From Defluviitaleaceae bacterium (GTDB lineage: Bacteria; Bacillota; Clostridia; Lachnospirales; WQUN01): a DNA stretch of 64,000 bases. Positions 25,052-33,180 of the stretch are shown piece by piece. A program made the position numbers and the translations under genes. Under the pieces are notes generated by a model that worked only from the letters and a program-made list of their open reading frames with translations, was not told the origin of the DNA and searched no databases. The stretch lies in contig WQZS01000012.1 of assembly GCA_009780585.1 (NCBI GenBank), forward strand, positions 34,295 through 98,294, in the 5' to 3' direction. Numbering within the stretch: the stretch's first letter is position 1; every line of letters starts with the position of its first letter.

Positions 25052-25804
25052 ATGTCGGCTATCGAACAGAACCGCCGCTTCATGCATTGCCCGTCTTTTA
25101 AGGAAAAGATGGCGGAAAGTGACCAGTCTAAGGAAATCCCCGCACCGCCGTTCCACAATGACGCTTTACCGGACCCCATTAAGCTCACCCCTTTTACGGG
25201 CCAGCTCCCCTGCCCCGCTTATGAGGATTTGCTGGACAACCGCCGTTCCCTGCGCACGTACGACGCGGAAAAACCGCTGACGCAGGAACAGTTGTCCTTT
25301 TTGTTATGGAGCGCGCAGGGGATACAATTTACGCGGGGACATTCGAGCCTGCGCCCCGTACCGTCGGGCGGCGCGCGCCACCCCTTTGAAACGTATGTCG
25401 CCGTGCGCTTCGTCAGCGGTATCGACCCGGGATTGTACCACTACACGCCGCAGACGAACATCGGCGAAAAAAAAGCCGCCATCGGACGGATATGTGACTT
25501 CGACTTCGAAAATAAAATCACACCGATGCTTGTGGGCCAAAGCTGGGCAGCGAAAGCACCCGTTGTGCTGTTCTACACCTGCGTACCTTACCGCGCGGAG
25601 TGGCGTTATGTGGATATGGCGCACCGCGTCATGCTCATTGACCTGGGGCATTTGGGGCAGAACGTGATGCTTTCGGCGGCGGCGCTGGGCTTGGGGAGCT
25701 GCTGTATGGCGGCGTACGACCAGGCGCTGTGCGATGAAGTATTGGGCTTGGACGGCATAAACGAATATACGGTTTACGCTATTTCCGCGGGTGCGGCGAA
25801 ATGA
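25052..25804 (+). CDS. SagB/ThcOx-type nitroreductase-family dehydrogenase
   Basis: The 250-residue flavoprotein has the nitroreductase fold of SagB-type oxidoreductases: LLDNRRSLRTYDAEKPLTQEQLSFLLWSAQG (FMN-phosphate contact), LRPVPSGGARHPFETYVAV, GLYHYTPQ, and HLGQNVMLSAAALGLGSCCMAAYD. Members of this family include azoline oxidases of RiPP pathways, but no cyclodehydratase or precursor-like gene is near, so a general FMN reductase is more likely. ATG 25052 follows AAGGAGG. Its stop overlaps the start of the GH43 gene as ATGA. Confidence 0.88.
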   Translation: MSAIEQNRRFMHCPSFKEKMAESDQSKEIPAPPFHNDALPDPIKLTPFTGQLPCPAYEDLLDNRRSLRTYDAEKPLTQEQLSFLLWSAQGIQFTRGHSSLRPVPSGGARHPFETYVAVRFVSGIDPGLYHYTPQTNIGEKKAAIGRICDFDFENKITPMLVGQSWAAKAPVVLFYTCVPYRAEWRYVDMAHRVMLIDLGHLGQNVMLSAAALGLGSCCMAAYDQALCDEVLGLDGINEYTVYAISAGAAK

Positions 25805-27498
25805 CGCGCTATATTTGCAATCCCCTCCCGCTGCCCTACCGTTATCAAGTAAAGGAATGTGGTAAAAACGACGTAAGGATGTTCCGCGAAGCCGCGGACC
25901 CCACGTTGATACGGTTTAAGGATTATTTTTACCTGTTCGTGTCCATGAGCGGCGGTTATTGGTATTCGAAGGATTTATACGATTGGAGGTTTAAAGAAAC
26001 ACCCGAGCTGCCTAATTATGACTACGCCCCCGATGTGCATGAAGTGAACGGGCGCGTTATCTTCAGCGCGTCGCGGGGGGACAAGCCGTGTACGTTCTAC
26101 GCGAGCGCGGACCCGTTGAACGAACCGTTTGCACCCGTCGCTTCGCCGTTTGTCTTTTGGGACCCCGCGTTGTTCCAAGACGACGACGGGCGCTTATATT
26201 TTTATTGGGGCTGCGGAAACGAGCATCCCCTATGGGGCGTGGGAATGTGTGCCGATACATTCGAACCGATAGGCGAAAGGGTTGCCGTAATGAAGGCGCG
26301 GCACGATATCCACGGCTGGGAACGCATCGGCGAAAATAACCAAAATCCGCACGACCACCCTTACATCGAGGGCGCGTTCGTGAATAAAGTCAACGGAAAA
26401 TATTATTTACAATATTCCGCGCCGGGTACAGAGTTTAACGTATACGCCAACGGCGTGTATGTGGCTGACATGCCGCTGGGGCCGTTCGAATACCAACGGC
26501 ACAATCCATTTTCGTCACGGCCGGGCGGTTTTATCACGGCGGCGGGGCATGGCAGTACCGTACAGGATTTTGACGGCAATTGGTGGCACATCGCCTCCAT
26601 GCGCATCAGCGTCAATGAAATATTCGAGCGGCGGCTGGGGTTATACCCGTGCGATTTTGACGCGGATGGGATCAAGCATTGCAACCAACATTTCGCCGAT
26701 TACCCCTACGCGCTGCCCGAAGGTAAGCGCGGGGACATAGGCCGCACCGCACCCGTGTGGAATCTGCTTTCCTATAACAAGGAAGCGGCGGCATCGTCGC
26801 ACCAAGCGGGGCACGGCCCGGAAATGGGGACGAACGAAGACATCCAAACATGGTGGGCACCGGACCCAATCGACGCGGCCCCTTGGTATCAATTGGATTT
26901 GGGCAGCGTATGCAGGGTACACGCGGTACAGGTCAACTTCGCCGATCATCAAACGATACCCCCGGCGGATTGGCACGATCCGTCCATCGTTACGTACGGG
27001 CGGCGTATCTATCAGGACTTGGGCGGTATTACGTTTTTATTGGAAGGCTCGGCAACCGGGGCGGACTGGGTTACCTTAAAGGATTCCCGCCACGCGCCGC
27101 GGGACAATCCGCATGACTTTGTCGTATTGGACGGGGCGCAGGATTTCCGTTTTGTCCGTATTTCCCATATTTCCCGCGAGGCAGCCGGAGCGGCGGCGAT
27201 CAGCGGACTCCGCGTATTCGGCATGGGTAACGGCACACCGCCCGCTAAAACCGGAGCCATAAAAACGGAACGTTCCGACGGGGGGATGGACGTATTTTTA
27301 TCATGGCCGCCAAGCAAAGGAGCCGACGGTTACAACGTGCGCTACGGCATCGCGGCGGATAAATTATATAACAGTTGGCAATTATTCGGCAAAAATGAAT
27401 TGAACCTTTCCTTTTTGAATAAGGGAACAGATTATTATATCGCCGTAGACAGCTTCAACGAAAACGGCGTAACCGCGGGCGATGTCCTTCGGGTGTAA
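25801..27498 (+). CDS. GH43-like glycosidase with F5/8 type C and fibronectin-like domains
   Basis: A 565-residue protein without signal peptide, so probably cytoplasmic. The N-terminal five-blade propeller (about 20-320) carries the GH43-type acidic residues: Asp33 in AADPTLIRF, Asp in FVFWDPALFQDDDG and Glu in HPYIEGAFV. A galactose-binding/discoidin-like domain follows (about 335-475, ending FRFVRISHIS...GLRVFG), then an Fn3-like module (about 485-565). It would act on alpha-L-arabinosyl or beta-xylosyl oligosaccharides taken into the cell; exact substrate unknown. Start overlaps the sagB-like stop. Confidence 0.84.
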   Translation: MTRYICNPLPLPYRYQVKECGKNDVRMFREAADPTLIRFKDYFYLFVSMSGGYWYSKDLYDWRFKETPELPNYDYAPDVHEVNGRVIFSASRGDKPCTFYASADPLNEPFAPVASPFVFWDPALFQDDDGRLYFYWGCGNEHPLWGVGMCADTFEPIGERVAVMKARHDIHGWERIGENNQNPHDHPYIEGAFVNKVNGKYYLQYSAPGTEFNVYANGVYVADMPLGPFEYQRHNPFSSRPGGFITAAGHGSTVQDFDGNWWHIASMRISVNEIFERRLGLYPCDFDADGIKHCNQHFADYPYALPEGKRGDIGRTAPVWNLLSYNKEAAASSHQAGHGPEMGTNEDIQTWWAPDPIDAAPWYQLDLGSVCRVHAVQVNFADHQTIPPADWHDPSIVTYGRRIYQDLGGITFLLEGSATGADWVTLKDSRHAPRDNPHDFVVLDGAQDFRFVRISHISREAAGAAAISGLRVFGMGNGTPPAKTGAIKTERSDGGMDVFLSWPPSKGADGYNVRYGIAADKLYNSWQLFGKNELNLSFLNKGTDYYIAVDSFNENGVTAGDVLRV

Positions 27499-27501
27499 CC
27501 A

Positions 27502-28659
27502 ATGGGCGAAAATAAAAAACGCGCGGTTATTTCCTATTTGACCATCGTTTTCCTGGCGCTGGCCTTCATTTTCGTGGGCAACCGTATAATCGGATACGCA
27601 CCGGAGGAAAGCGGTGAGGCGTATGTCTACCGCGCGCGCGTAGTTTCGGTCGTAAGCGAACAAGAGCATATCACCGCGGATGAAGTTTGGCGGTCCATCG
27701 TCTTTGAAGCGCGGATAACCGAACGAGGTGAACGGCGCGGCGAAACGGCGCAGTTTACGCAAAATGTACGGGGACACTTCCTGGAGCGGTTCCCGCGGGC
27801 GGCGCAAGCGGGTGACCGTATTATGCTGGGCCTTTCTCCCCAAGGCGCATGGAACTTCATCGATTACGTACGCATCCATCAAATCGTCATCCTGGGTAGT
27901 GTGTTCGCGGCGTTGATTTTAATCTTCGGGCGGAGCAAGGGTTTTAACGCGCTGCTGGCGTTGGGTTTGACCGCGGGCGCGGTATTTTTGGTATTTATTC
28001 CCTCGATTTTCGAAGGGTATAATATCTATGTGTCATCGATCGTCGTGTGCGTTTATACCGTTTTAATAACGTTGTTTATCATCAACGGCGTTTCACAAAA
28101 GACCGCCGCCGCCATAACGGGCTGTTTGGGGGGCGTCGTGGCCGCGGGGTTGCTCACGTTCATCATGAACGCCGCGATGATGCTGACCGGGATCACCCAA
28201 TCGGAATCCATCCACTTGTTACACTTAACCGCGACACCCATCAATTTAAACGCCATCATCTTCGCAGGGATCATCATCGGCGCGGTGGGCGCCATCATGG
28301 ACATGTCGGTATCCGTCTCGTCTTCCCTGTGGGAAATAAAAATTAAAAAGCCCGATACGGACTTCCAAGAAATTCTCAAATCGGGCATACAAATCGGTAA
28401 GGATATACTGGGCTCGAATATCAACACGTTGATACTTGCGTATATCGGGAGCTCGCTGACTATTATCTTGATCTTCCTCGGCTTTGACGTTTCGATCTTC
28501 CGCCTGATGAACCGCGAGCTGATCATCGTGGAATTATTAAAAGCCATCGTCGGCAGCTTCGGTATCTTCCTTACGATGCCGCTGACGGCGTTCGTGTGCG
28601 CGGTGCTGTACACCCGTAAAAAAGAAGAGGTTATCGAAATATACTCACCCTTCGATTAA
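27502..28659 (+). CDS. YibE/F-family membrane protein
   Basis: The 385-residue protein has an N-terminal membrane helix, a periplasm-like domain of about 90 residues, then about seven membrane helices with the family blocks LLALGLTAGAVFLVFIPSIFEGYN, INGVSQKTAAAITGCLGGVVAAGLL, HLTATPINLNAIIFAGIIIGAVGAIMDMSVSVSSSLWEI and GSNINTLILAYIGSSLTIILIF. Transport function is proposed for the family but substrates are not established. It starts 3 nt after the GH43 stop, making a three-gene operon with sagB-like and GH43. Its stop overlaps the convergent cotH stop by 4 bp. Confidence 0.9.
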   Translation: MGENKKRAVISYLTIVFLALAFIFVGNRIIGYAPEESGEAYVYRARVVSVVSEQEHITADEVWRSIVFEARITERGERRGETAQFTQNVRGHFLERFPRAAQAGDRIMLGLSPQGAWNFIDYVRIHQIVILGSVFAALILIFGRSKGFNALLALGLTAGAVFLVFIPSIFEGYNIYVSSIVVCVYTVLITLFIINGVSQKTAAAITGCLGGVVAAGLLTFIMNAAMMLTGITQSESIHLLHLTATPINLNAIIFAGIIIGAVGAIMDMSVSVSSSLWEIKIKKPDTDFQEILKSGIQIGKDILGSNINTLILAYIGSSLTIILIFLGFDVSIFRLMNRELIIVELLKAIVGSFGIFLTMPLTAFVCAVLYTRKKEEVIEIYSPFD

Positions 28660-29972
28660 GGGTTTGCCAAAAACCCGTCCATCCAAAGGATGCGTTCCTC
28701 GAGGAAGTGAATCAAAAAATCTACTTGCCCGCGGAAGGTATCGATTGCCACGATATTGCGCGGGTTGGGCCAAACATAGCGGCCCATGATGGGCCAATGC
28801 TCGAAATTTCGTTCAAAATTGTCCGCGTACACTTCCGCGAGGAAGTCCACGCGTTCGATCGTTTGCCGCACGTATGTATCCCGTATCCCCTGCCAGCGTT
28901 CCGCAACCGCTTCACGGAAGGCGGGCATTTGCATCAACGCGCGGAACCATATGTTAACCGATGCCGCCCATACACCCTGCGGGCTGTATCCGCCCTGGTA
29001 CGCGTGCCGTCCCTGGTAATACGCGTTGCCCGCGGAAATATCGAAATCCCACACGGGGCCCATCGCCAAACGCCGATCGCTCCCTTGGCCCGTTATCGTC
29101 ATAAACACACTTGAAAATCCTACGTCCTGGTTCTTGAACAATTCCTGTACCAAATAAAAATCCACGAAGCTCTCCTTACATATCAAATCGAATACCGCTT
29201 CGTCCTGCCGAAACATATGCGCTTCCGCGTTGGCGATAAACCGCCGCACGTATTCCGCGTGGCTTTCGGTACGCACGCGCGAGCGCGGGTAGCGGATTTG
29301 ATAATGCCTGGAATTGACGGTAACGAAGTCCAAGCCGCGTACGGCATCCCCTTCCGTTTGCCGATGGTCGAATTGGATGAAGTATTCGCTAATATACGGG
29401 TCGGCGTGGCCTTGCGCTTGTACCCGTCCCGGACCGACCTCCGGTTGGATGCAAAGCATATAAACCCCTTGATACAACCCGTTGATATACAAGTCCACGA
29501 AACGGGCATACGGGGCAAAGGCCATACCGTCGAGCATCCCCGCCAAATAATACGCGGCGTAATTGCGCATGAGGGTCTTGTCCGAATGGTTGGCGATCAG
29601 CGTCCAATTGCGGGCGGCATGGTCGCTGCACAGCATCGTCCGCGCTTCTTCGAGGCGGATCCGATAAGGCCGCTTGGGCAAACCCCACGAGGAATTGCCC
29701 CGCCCCCTGATTTGCGCGGCGATATCTTCGAACGTATAGGATTCGATGGTATTATCCATGGAAACGGACGCGTCCACCCAATCCGTGCGGTTGGAAATCG
29801 GGCGGCAGCCGGTATCGATAAACAAAGCGGGAAAAGGCAGCCCCAAACCCATCGGGCTTGTAGGTGCGGATATGTAAGGTGTATAATCACCGTTGTTTGT
29901 GCCTGTCCGATGCAGCACCCACGCAACAGCAAAGACCGCAACGGCCAAGGCCAAAACCAAATATTTTTTCAT
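28656..29972 (-). CDS. CotH-family kinase, membrane/exported
   Basis: CotH proteins are atypical protein kinases that phosphorylate spore-coat proteins in Bacillus; clostridial members are often exported. This 438-residue protein has an N-terminal membrane anchor MKKYLVLALAVAVFAVAWVL and CotH blocks QIRGRGNSSWGLPKRPYRIRL, LIANHSDKTLMRNYAAYYLA, VDLYINGLYQGVYML, and MGPVWDFDISAGN with the metal-binding Asp. ATG 29972 follows GGGGGAAAG; an upstream in-frame start at 30047 lies inside the divergent gene. It is divergent from the DUF4956 gene, a common genomic partner. Confidence 0.9.
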   Translation of the reverse strand: MKKYLVLALAVAVFAVAWVLHRTGTNNGDYTPYISAPTSPMGLGLPFPALFIDTGCRPISNRTDWVDASVSMDNTIESYTFEDIAAQIRGRGNSSWGLPKRPYRIRLEEARTMLCSDHAARNWTLIANHSDKTLMRNYAAYYLAGMLDGMAFAPYARFVDLYINGLYQGVYMLCIQPEVGPGRVQAQGHADPYISEYFIQFDHRQTEGDAVRGLDFVTVNSRHYQIRYPRSRVRTESHAEYVRRFIANAEAHMFRQDEAVFDLICKESFVDFYLVQELFKNQDVGFSSVFMTITGQGSDRRLAMGPVWDFDISAGNAYYQGRHAYQGGYSPQGVWAASVNIWFRALMQMPAFREAVAERWQGIRDTYVRQTIERVDFLAEVYADNFERNFEHWPIMGRYVWPNPRNIVAIDTFRGQVDFLIHFLEERILWMDGFLANP

Positions 29973-30009
29973 CTTTCCCCCAAAACATATAAAAGGAGTC
30001 ACGCAACCC

Positions 30010-30681
30010 ATGGGAAGATTCGAAACGCTTCGCGAAATGCTCGGCAATCCGCAAATGAGCTTAATGGAAGACGTACCACCCGCTTACATTGTATTAACGT
30101 TGGGGGTGGCTGCTTTTTGCGGATTGATCGTTTACCTCGTCTACCGCTATTTTAACCGAAATGTGCTTTACAATGAAAGTTTTAACCTACTTATCATTAT
30201 GGTCAGCGTGGTGACCGCGTTTATCATCATCACCATCGGGACCAACCTTGTGCTGTCATTGGGTATGGTTGGGGCGCTGTCCATCGTGCGCTTTCGCGCG
30301 GCGGTGAAGGACCCGCTGGACGTGGGCTTCCTTTTTTGGGGTGTGGCGGCGGGGCTAACCGCGGGCGCGGGGATGCACACCGTCGCGCTCTTGGGTACGG
30401 CGTTTGTGGCGTTTATTTATATCACGTTCTTTTATATACGCTTGGATAAACGGGCGTTCCTACTAATTATCCGCTACGGCGCAACCGCGGAAGAAGCCGT
30501 AAACACGAACCTTTCCAAGCTCAAATATAAATTAAAGAATAAAACCCACGGCACCGGCTACACCGAGCTTACCGCGGAAATGAAGGTAAAGGAAAACGAA
30601 TCCGCGTTCCTGGAGCCGTTGAGGGCGATCGATGGTGTGGAAAACGTGGTGTTGGTGGAATATACCGGGGATTTCGCGTAG
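30010..30681 (+). CDS. DUF4956 membrane protein
   Basis: A 223-residue protein with four membrane helices in its first 150 residues (LGVAAFCGLIVYLVYRYF, LLIIMVSVVTAFIIITIG, GVAAGLTAGAGMHTVALLGTAFVAF) and the family hallmark LSLGMVGALSIVRFRAAVKDPLDVGFLFW. A cytoplasmic ferredoxin-like tail follows. DUF4956 genes usually accompany VTC-type polyphosphate polymerase and CotH genes; only CotH is here. AGGAG lies 11 nt before ATG 30010; a longer frame runs back into the cotH region. Confidence 0.88.
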   Translation: MGRFETLREMLGNPQMSLMEDVPPAYIVLTLGVAAFCGLIVYLVYRYFNRNVLYNESFNLLIIMVSVVTAFIIITIGTNLVLSLGMVGALSIVRFRAAVKDPLDVGFLFWGVAAGLTAGAGMHTVALLGTAFVAFIYITFFYIRLDKRAFLLIIRYGATAEEAVNTNLSKLKYKLKNKTHGTGYTELTAEMKVKENESAFLEPLRAIDGVENVVLVEYTGDFA

Positions 30682-30734
30682 AACATAAAATTATCCGGAA
30701 AAAGGTTGTACGTCGAGGTTGATACAAATGCAAG

Positions 30735-30767
30735 AAGCCCCAAACGGCTGATGTTTGGGGCTTTCTT
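30735..30767 (+). terminator. Terminator of the DUF4956 gene
   Basis: AAGCCCCAAAC, 7-nt loop, GTTTGGGGCTT, then TCTTTATT: an 11-bp perfect stem 55 nt after the stop. Confidence 0.88.
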
Positions 30768-31252
30768 TATTGTCGGGACTTGGTTTGGGATAAATTATTA
30801 CTTTTTTTATAACGCAAACATGTGTCGCAACAATCATCTCCCCGCATAAGCGTTTTTGTTCTTATAAATTCTATATCAGAATTAAACCCCTCTACCATAA
30901 ACCGGTCACGTTCACAATATGCGTAAAATATTTGTTCTGTCGTTCCGTGTTGTTTAGCGATGTTATGTAGCGGGCATTTCGTTACGATTTGCCGTACTCC
31001 CGATTCCGATTTTTCTATTGTAAACTCCATGCCTTGTGCCCGTGACGCTTCCCATGTATCTTTGACAAATGCTTCAATCGAATTATCCCCCAGTTCTTTA
31101 GCTTTTTCATTATAATACGAATGGGCTTCTTCCTCTTCTGCCTTTAGAAATACTTGGTAGGCTTCCTCCCCAAAATGCTCTTTCATAATTTTTAGTATCC
31201 TAGCTTTTTCCGTACATTCCCATTCCAGTATTTGTGAAAACTTTGATGACAT
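30767..31252 (-). CDS. ATC hydrolase-like protein (PF14196 type)
   Basis: The 161-residue protein matches the small L-2-amino-thiazoline-4-carboxylic acid hydrolase-like family: a helical N-terminal half, then TKCPLHNIAKQHG, AYCERDRFMVEGFNSDIEFIRTKTLMRGDDCCDTCLRYKK with the conserved Cys and GD-x-x-C pattern. Only some family members have proven hydrolase activity, so the substrate is uncertain. It is monocistronic between terminators and its codon use is AT-rich. Confidence 0.75.
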   Translation of the reverse strand: MSSKFSQILEWECTEKARILKIMKEHFGEEAYQVFLKAEEEEAHSYYNEKAKELGDNSIEAFVKDTWEASRAQGMEFTIEKSESGVRQIVTKCPLHNIAKQHGTTEQIFYAYCERDRFMVEGFNSDIEFIRTKTLMRGDDCCDTCLRYKKSNNLSQTKSRQ

Positions 31253-31331
31253 ATGGCATCCCCTTTTTGTACAAAATAAAAATTATCACCGATAAATCAT
31301 ACGTCGTGTTCTAATAAAGGTGGAAATAACG

Positions 31332-31919
31332 CTATAAATTATTGTTTTTATACAGTTCTTCTGCTTCATGCCAGTATTCTGGAAATTTACTTTGAAAAAA
31401 ATCATAATAAGCATGAGTCGGATTGTTGAACAAGTCAACTCGTTTTATTTGATTGATAATTATTTCGCGTATTCGGTTATGGACAGATAATGGTCTTTCT
31501 TCAAATTTATCATATATAAAAGTACCTTTGCGTTCATAATCAAGGATTTTTTCGTACACATCGTCAACTGCTTCGTAATCTACAACGGGGACAATGTTTT
31601 TTGATGTGGAGCATGTTAAAACGCCGGAATTTGGGTCGATGTCATAATCACCAACACAACGATATATACATCCTTTCAATCCTTTGTATAGAAACTCCAA
31701 CGCACCACTAAACATCTCTTGGAAAACCAAAACCCCATCATCACGGATATGAAGCATTGGCCATTTCGTACCTACACGCTTGTCGTCCCAAATATAATGC
31801 AACGCCAATTGCTTGCTAGTAGTGAGATATACGACTGGATTTTGCAAATTAGAAGTTGGTGACGCATACGGTTTTAATTCGGATAGTCCCATAATCGACG
31901 AACCATGATAATAATCCAT
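31332..31919 (-). CDS. Hypothetical protein, possible ADP-ribosyltransferase-like fold
   Basis: A 195-residue protein starting MDYYHGSSIMGLSELKPYASPTSNLQNPVVYLTTSKQLALHYIWD. The HGS near the N-terminus, followed by a P-VYLTT-K--A--Y segment, is reminiscent of ART-like folds such as DUF3990 or Tpt1 relatives; a matching catalytic Glu cannot be fixed by eye (EMFSGALEFLYKG is one candidate). ATG 31919 follows GGGGGAATT; the frame is open back to 32033 across the toxin stop. It lies 103 nt after a YoeB-like toxin gene and is AT-rich. Function not established. Confidence 0.55.
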   Translation of the reverse strand: MDYYHGSSIMGLSELKPYASPTSNLQNPVVYLTTSKQLALHYIWDDKRVGTKWPMLHIRDDGVLVFQEMFSGALEFLYKGLKGCIYRCVGDYDIDPNSGVLTCSTSKNIVPVVDYEAVDDVYEKILDYERKGTFIYDKFEERPLSVHNRIREIIINQIKRVDLFNNPTHAYYDFFQSKFPEYWHEAEELYKNNNL

Positions 31920-32022
31920 AATTCCCCCAAGAATATTCATTTTACGCACGTACCACGCTTGCGATGGTACATAAGAGCGTAATACTTTGAATATAAAGTT
32001 ACATCTGTTGGAATTATCGAGG

Positions 32023-32292
32023 TTAATGGTCATCGTAGTGACCTTTGCACGACAAGATAAACAATGCCTGACCGTCAGAAAAATAAACCAGCCTGTTCCC
32101 TTTGTTTATTTCACGAGAGAATCGCACCGGATTCTTGTAATGCCTTAATTTTTCAGGCTTTCCCAGCCCTTTATTAAGACCGGTTTCCAAGATGTCTTTG
32201 ATGAGTTCGTCTATTTTCCCTACGGTTTTTGGACTCGATTTTTCCCATGCTACATACTCTTTTAATGCTGAACCTGCAAAAATTACTTTCAT
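32023..32292 (-). CDS. YoeB/Txe-like mRNA-interferase toxin
   Basis: The 89-residue protein has the RelE-superfamily YoeB pattern: FAGSALKEYVAWEKSSPKTVGKIDELIKDILE, GKPEKLRHYKNPVRFSREINKGNRLVYF and C-terminal LSCKGHYDDH with the catalytic His. Such toxins cut mRNA in the ribosomal A site. Its start overlaps the antitoxin stop as ATGA. Confidence 0.9.
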   Translation of the reverse strand: MKVIFAGSALKEYVAWEKSSPKTVGKIDELIKDILETGLNKGLGKPEKLRHYKNPVRFSREINKGNRLVYFSDGQALFILSCKGHYDDH

Positions 32293-32585
32293 AGTGTAGC
32301 CTTTACAGGTGTGTCGCCAAATTTAGCAAATCCGTCCTTGCCCTTGCCAAGATACTCATAACCGCCACTATTCACTAAACTATCCAGTGCATCGTCCAGC
32401 TTGGTCAGATACATTTCATTTGTGGGCTGTTTTGTCATTAATTCAAAAGGAACACGCTGTTCCCGAACAAGTGCCTTCAAGCTGGAAGTTATATAAGTTG
32501 TCATATTTAAGCCGATTTCGTCAAGCGTTTGTTCTGCTTGTTGCTTCAATTCCTCATCAATGCGTATCGCCACTGCTTTTGACAT
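32289..32585 (-). CDS. RelB/DinJ-type antitoxin
   Basis: The 98-residue protein has an N-terminal ribbon-helix-helix (KAVAIRIDEELKQQAEQTLDEIGLNMTTYITSSLKALVREQRVPF) typical of RelB/DinJ antitoxins and a tail that would wrap the toxin (YLTKLDDALDSLVNSGGYEYLGKGKDGFAKFGDTPVK). AGGAGAGG precedes the ATG. The usual partner of YoeB is the Phd/YefM fold, so this is a mixed pair. Autoregulation is likely through a dyad at 32622-32634. Confidence 0.88.
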   Translation of the reverse strand: MSKAVAIRIDEELKQQAEQTLDEIGLNMTTYITSSLKALVREQRVPFELMTKQPTNEMYLTKLDDALDSLVNSGGYEYLGKGKDGFAKFGDTPVKATL

Positions 32586-32621
32586 AGAAACCTCTCCTCT
32601 CGTAATGTATGGCTATCTAAT

Positions 32622-32634
32622 GACATTGTATGTC
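32622..32634. promoter_or_regulatory. Candidate operator of the toxin-antitoxin operon
   Basis: GACAT, 3 nt, ATGTC dyad 37 bp upstream of the antitoxin start, a suitable place for RHH antitoxin binding. Confidence 0.45.
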
Positions 32635-32820
32635 TATATCGCTTATTTTGCAACATATTTTATGTTTGCATTATCGCTCCGTATTGCGTTATTTCCACCC
32701 TTCACAGCACACATCCTAGCATTTCGTTGTATCAGAATCAACGCCAAATAGGGGTTGTTTTAACAAGAAAACTTAAAGAAAGCTACCGGGGGCAAGCAAC
32801 AGCAGAAAGACGGTTATTTT

Positions 32821-32847
32821 AACTTCCGCACAAATTAAGCACAAGTT
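32821..32847. repeat. Decayed 27-bp palindromic element, intergenic copy A
   Basis: Begins AACTT and ends AAGTT exactly 27 bp apart, as in the intragenic copies, but only 9 of 13 arm positions are complementary. Thirty-three bp separate it from copy B. Confidence 0.4.
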
Positions 32848-32880
32848 GAAACCCACACAACCGGAAAAACGCCTGTTTTT

Positions 32881-32907
32881 TACTTCTGTCCTACTAGGTC
32901 AGAAGTT
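32881..32907. repeat. 27-bp palindromic element, intergenic copy B
   Basis: Right arm TAGGTCAGAAGTT is identical to the mnmA copy; the left arm TACTTCTGTCCTA differs from perfect complementarity at two positions. Confidence 0.65.
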
Positions 32908-32954
32908 GAGCCGGATATTCCAAAAGAAAAAGCGGGATGCCAACACACCGGACA

Positions 32955-33145
32955 CCAGTGGGGCGGGGGTGGGCGGATGTTCCATAAGCCGCGCCTACAA
33001 AATCGGGCGATTAGCGGCGAACGGGCGCGTTATGTGGTTGGCATCGGGTGCTTGCAACCGATGCAACCACTTCGCGGACGGAGCCGTTCATCGTCCGATT
33101 GCGTTCAGCGCGGCGTTGGAACATCCGCCCGCTCCCACCCCACGG
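32955..33145. repeat. ~190-bp imperfect palindrome (MITE-like or long hairpin)
   Basis: The 26-bp arm 32958-32983 and its inverted partner 33118-33143 match at 23 of 26 positions. Inside, GCCGCGC/GCGCGGC, AATCGGGCGAT/ATCGTCCGATT (one mismatch) and GTGGTTGGCATCGG/CCGATGCAACCAC (one bulge) pair in nested order around a short loop near 33050. The whole DNA therefore folds into one long hairpin. No gene or poly-T tail is present. The rest of the 32.64-33.18 kb gap holds nothing else that I can name. Confidence 0.7.
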
Positions 33146-33180
33146 AATTAGAACAAGTAAGACAGCCCCCTTTTCCATTC

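Noticed and set aside
25052..25804. RiPP (thiazole/oxazole) biosynthesis cluster suggested by the SagB-type enzyme
   Set aside because: No YcaO, E1-like or precursor peptide gene is nearby; neighbours are GH43 and YibE/F.
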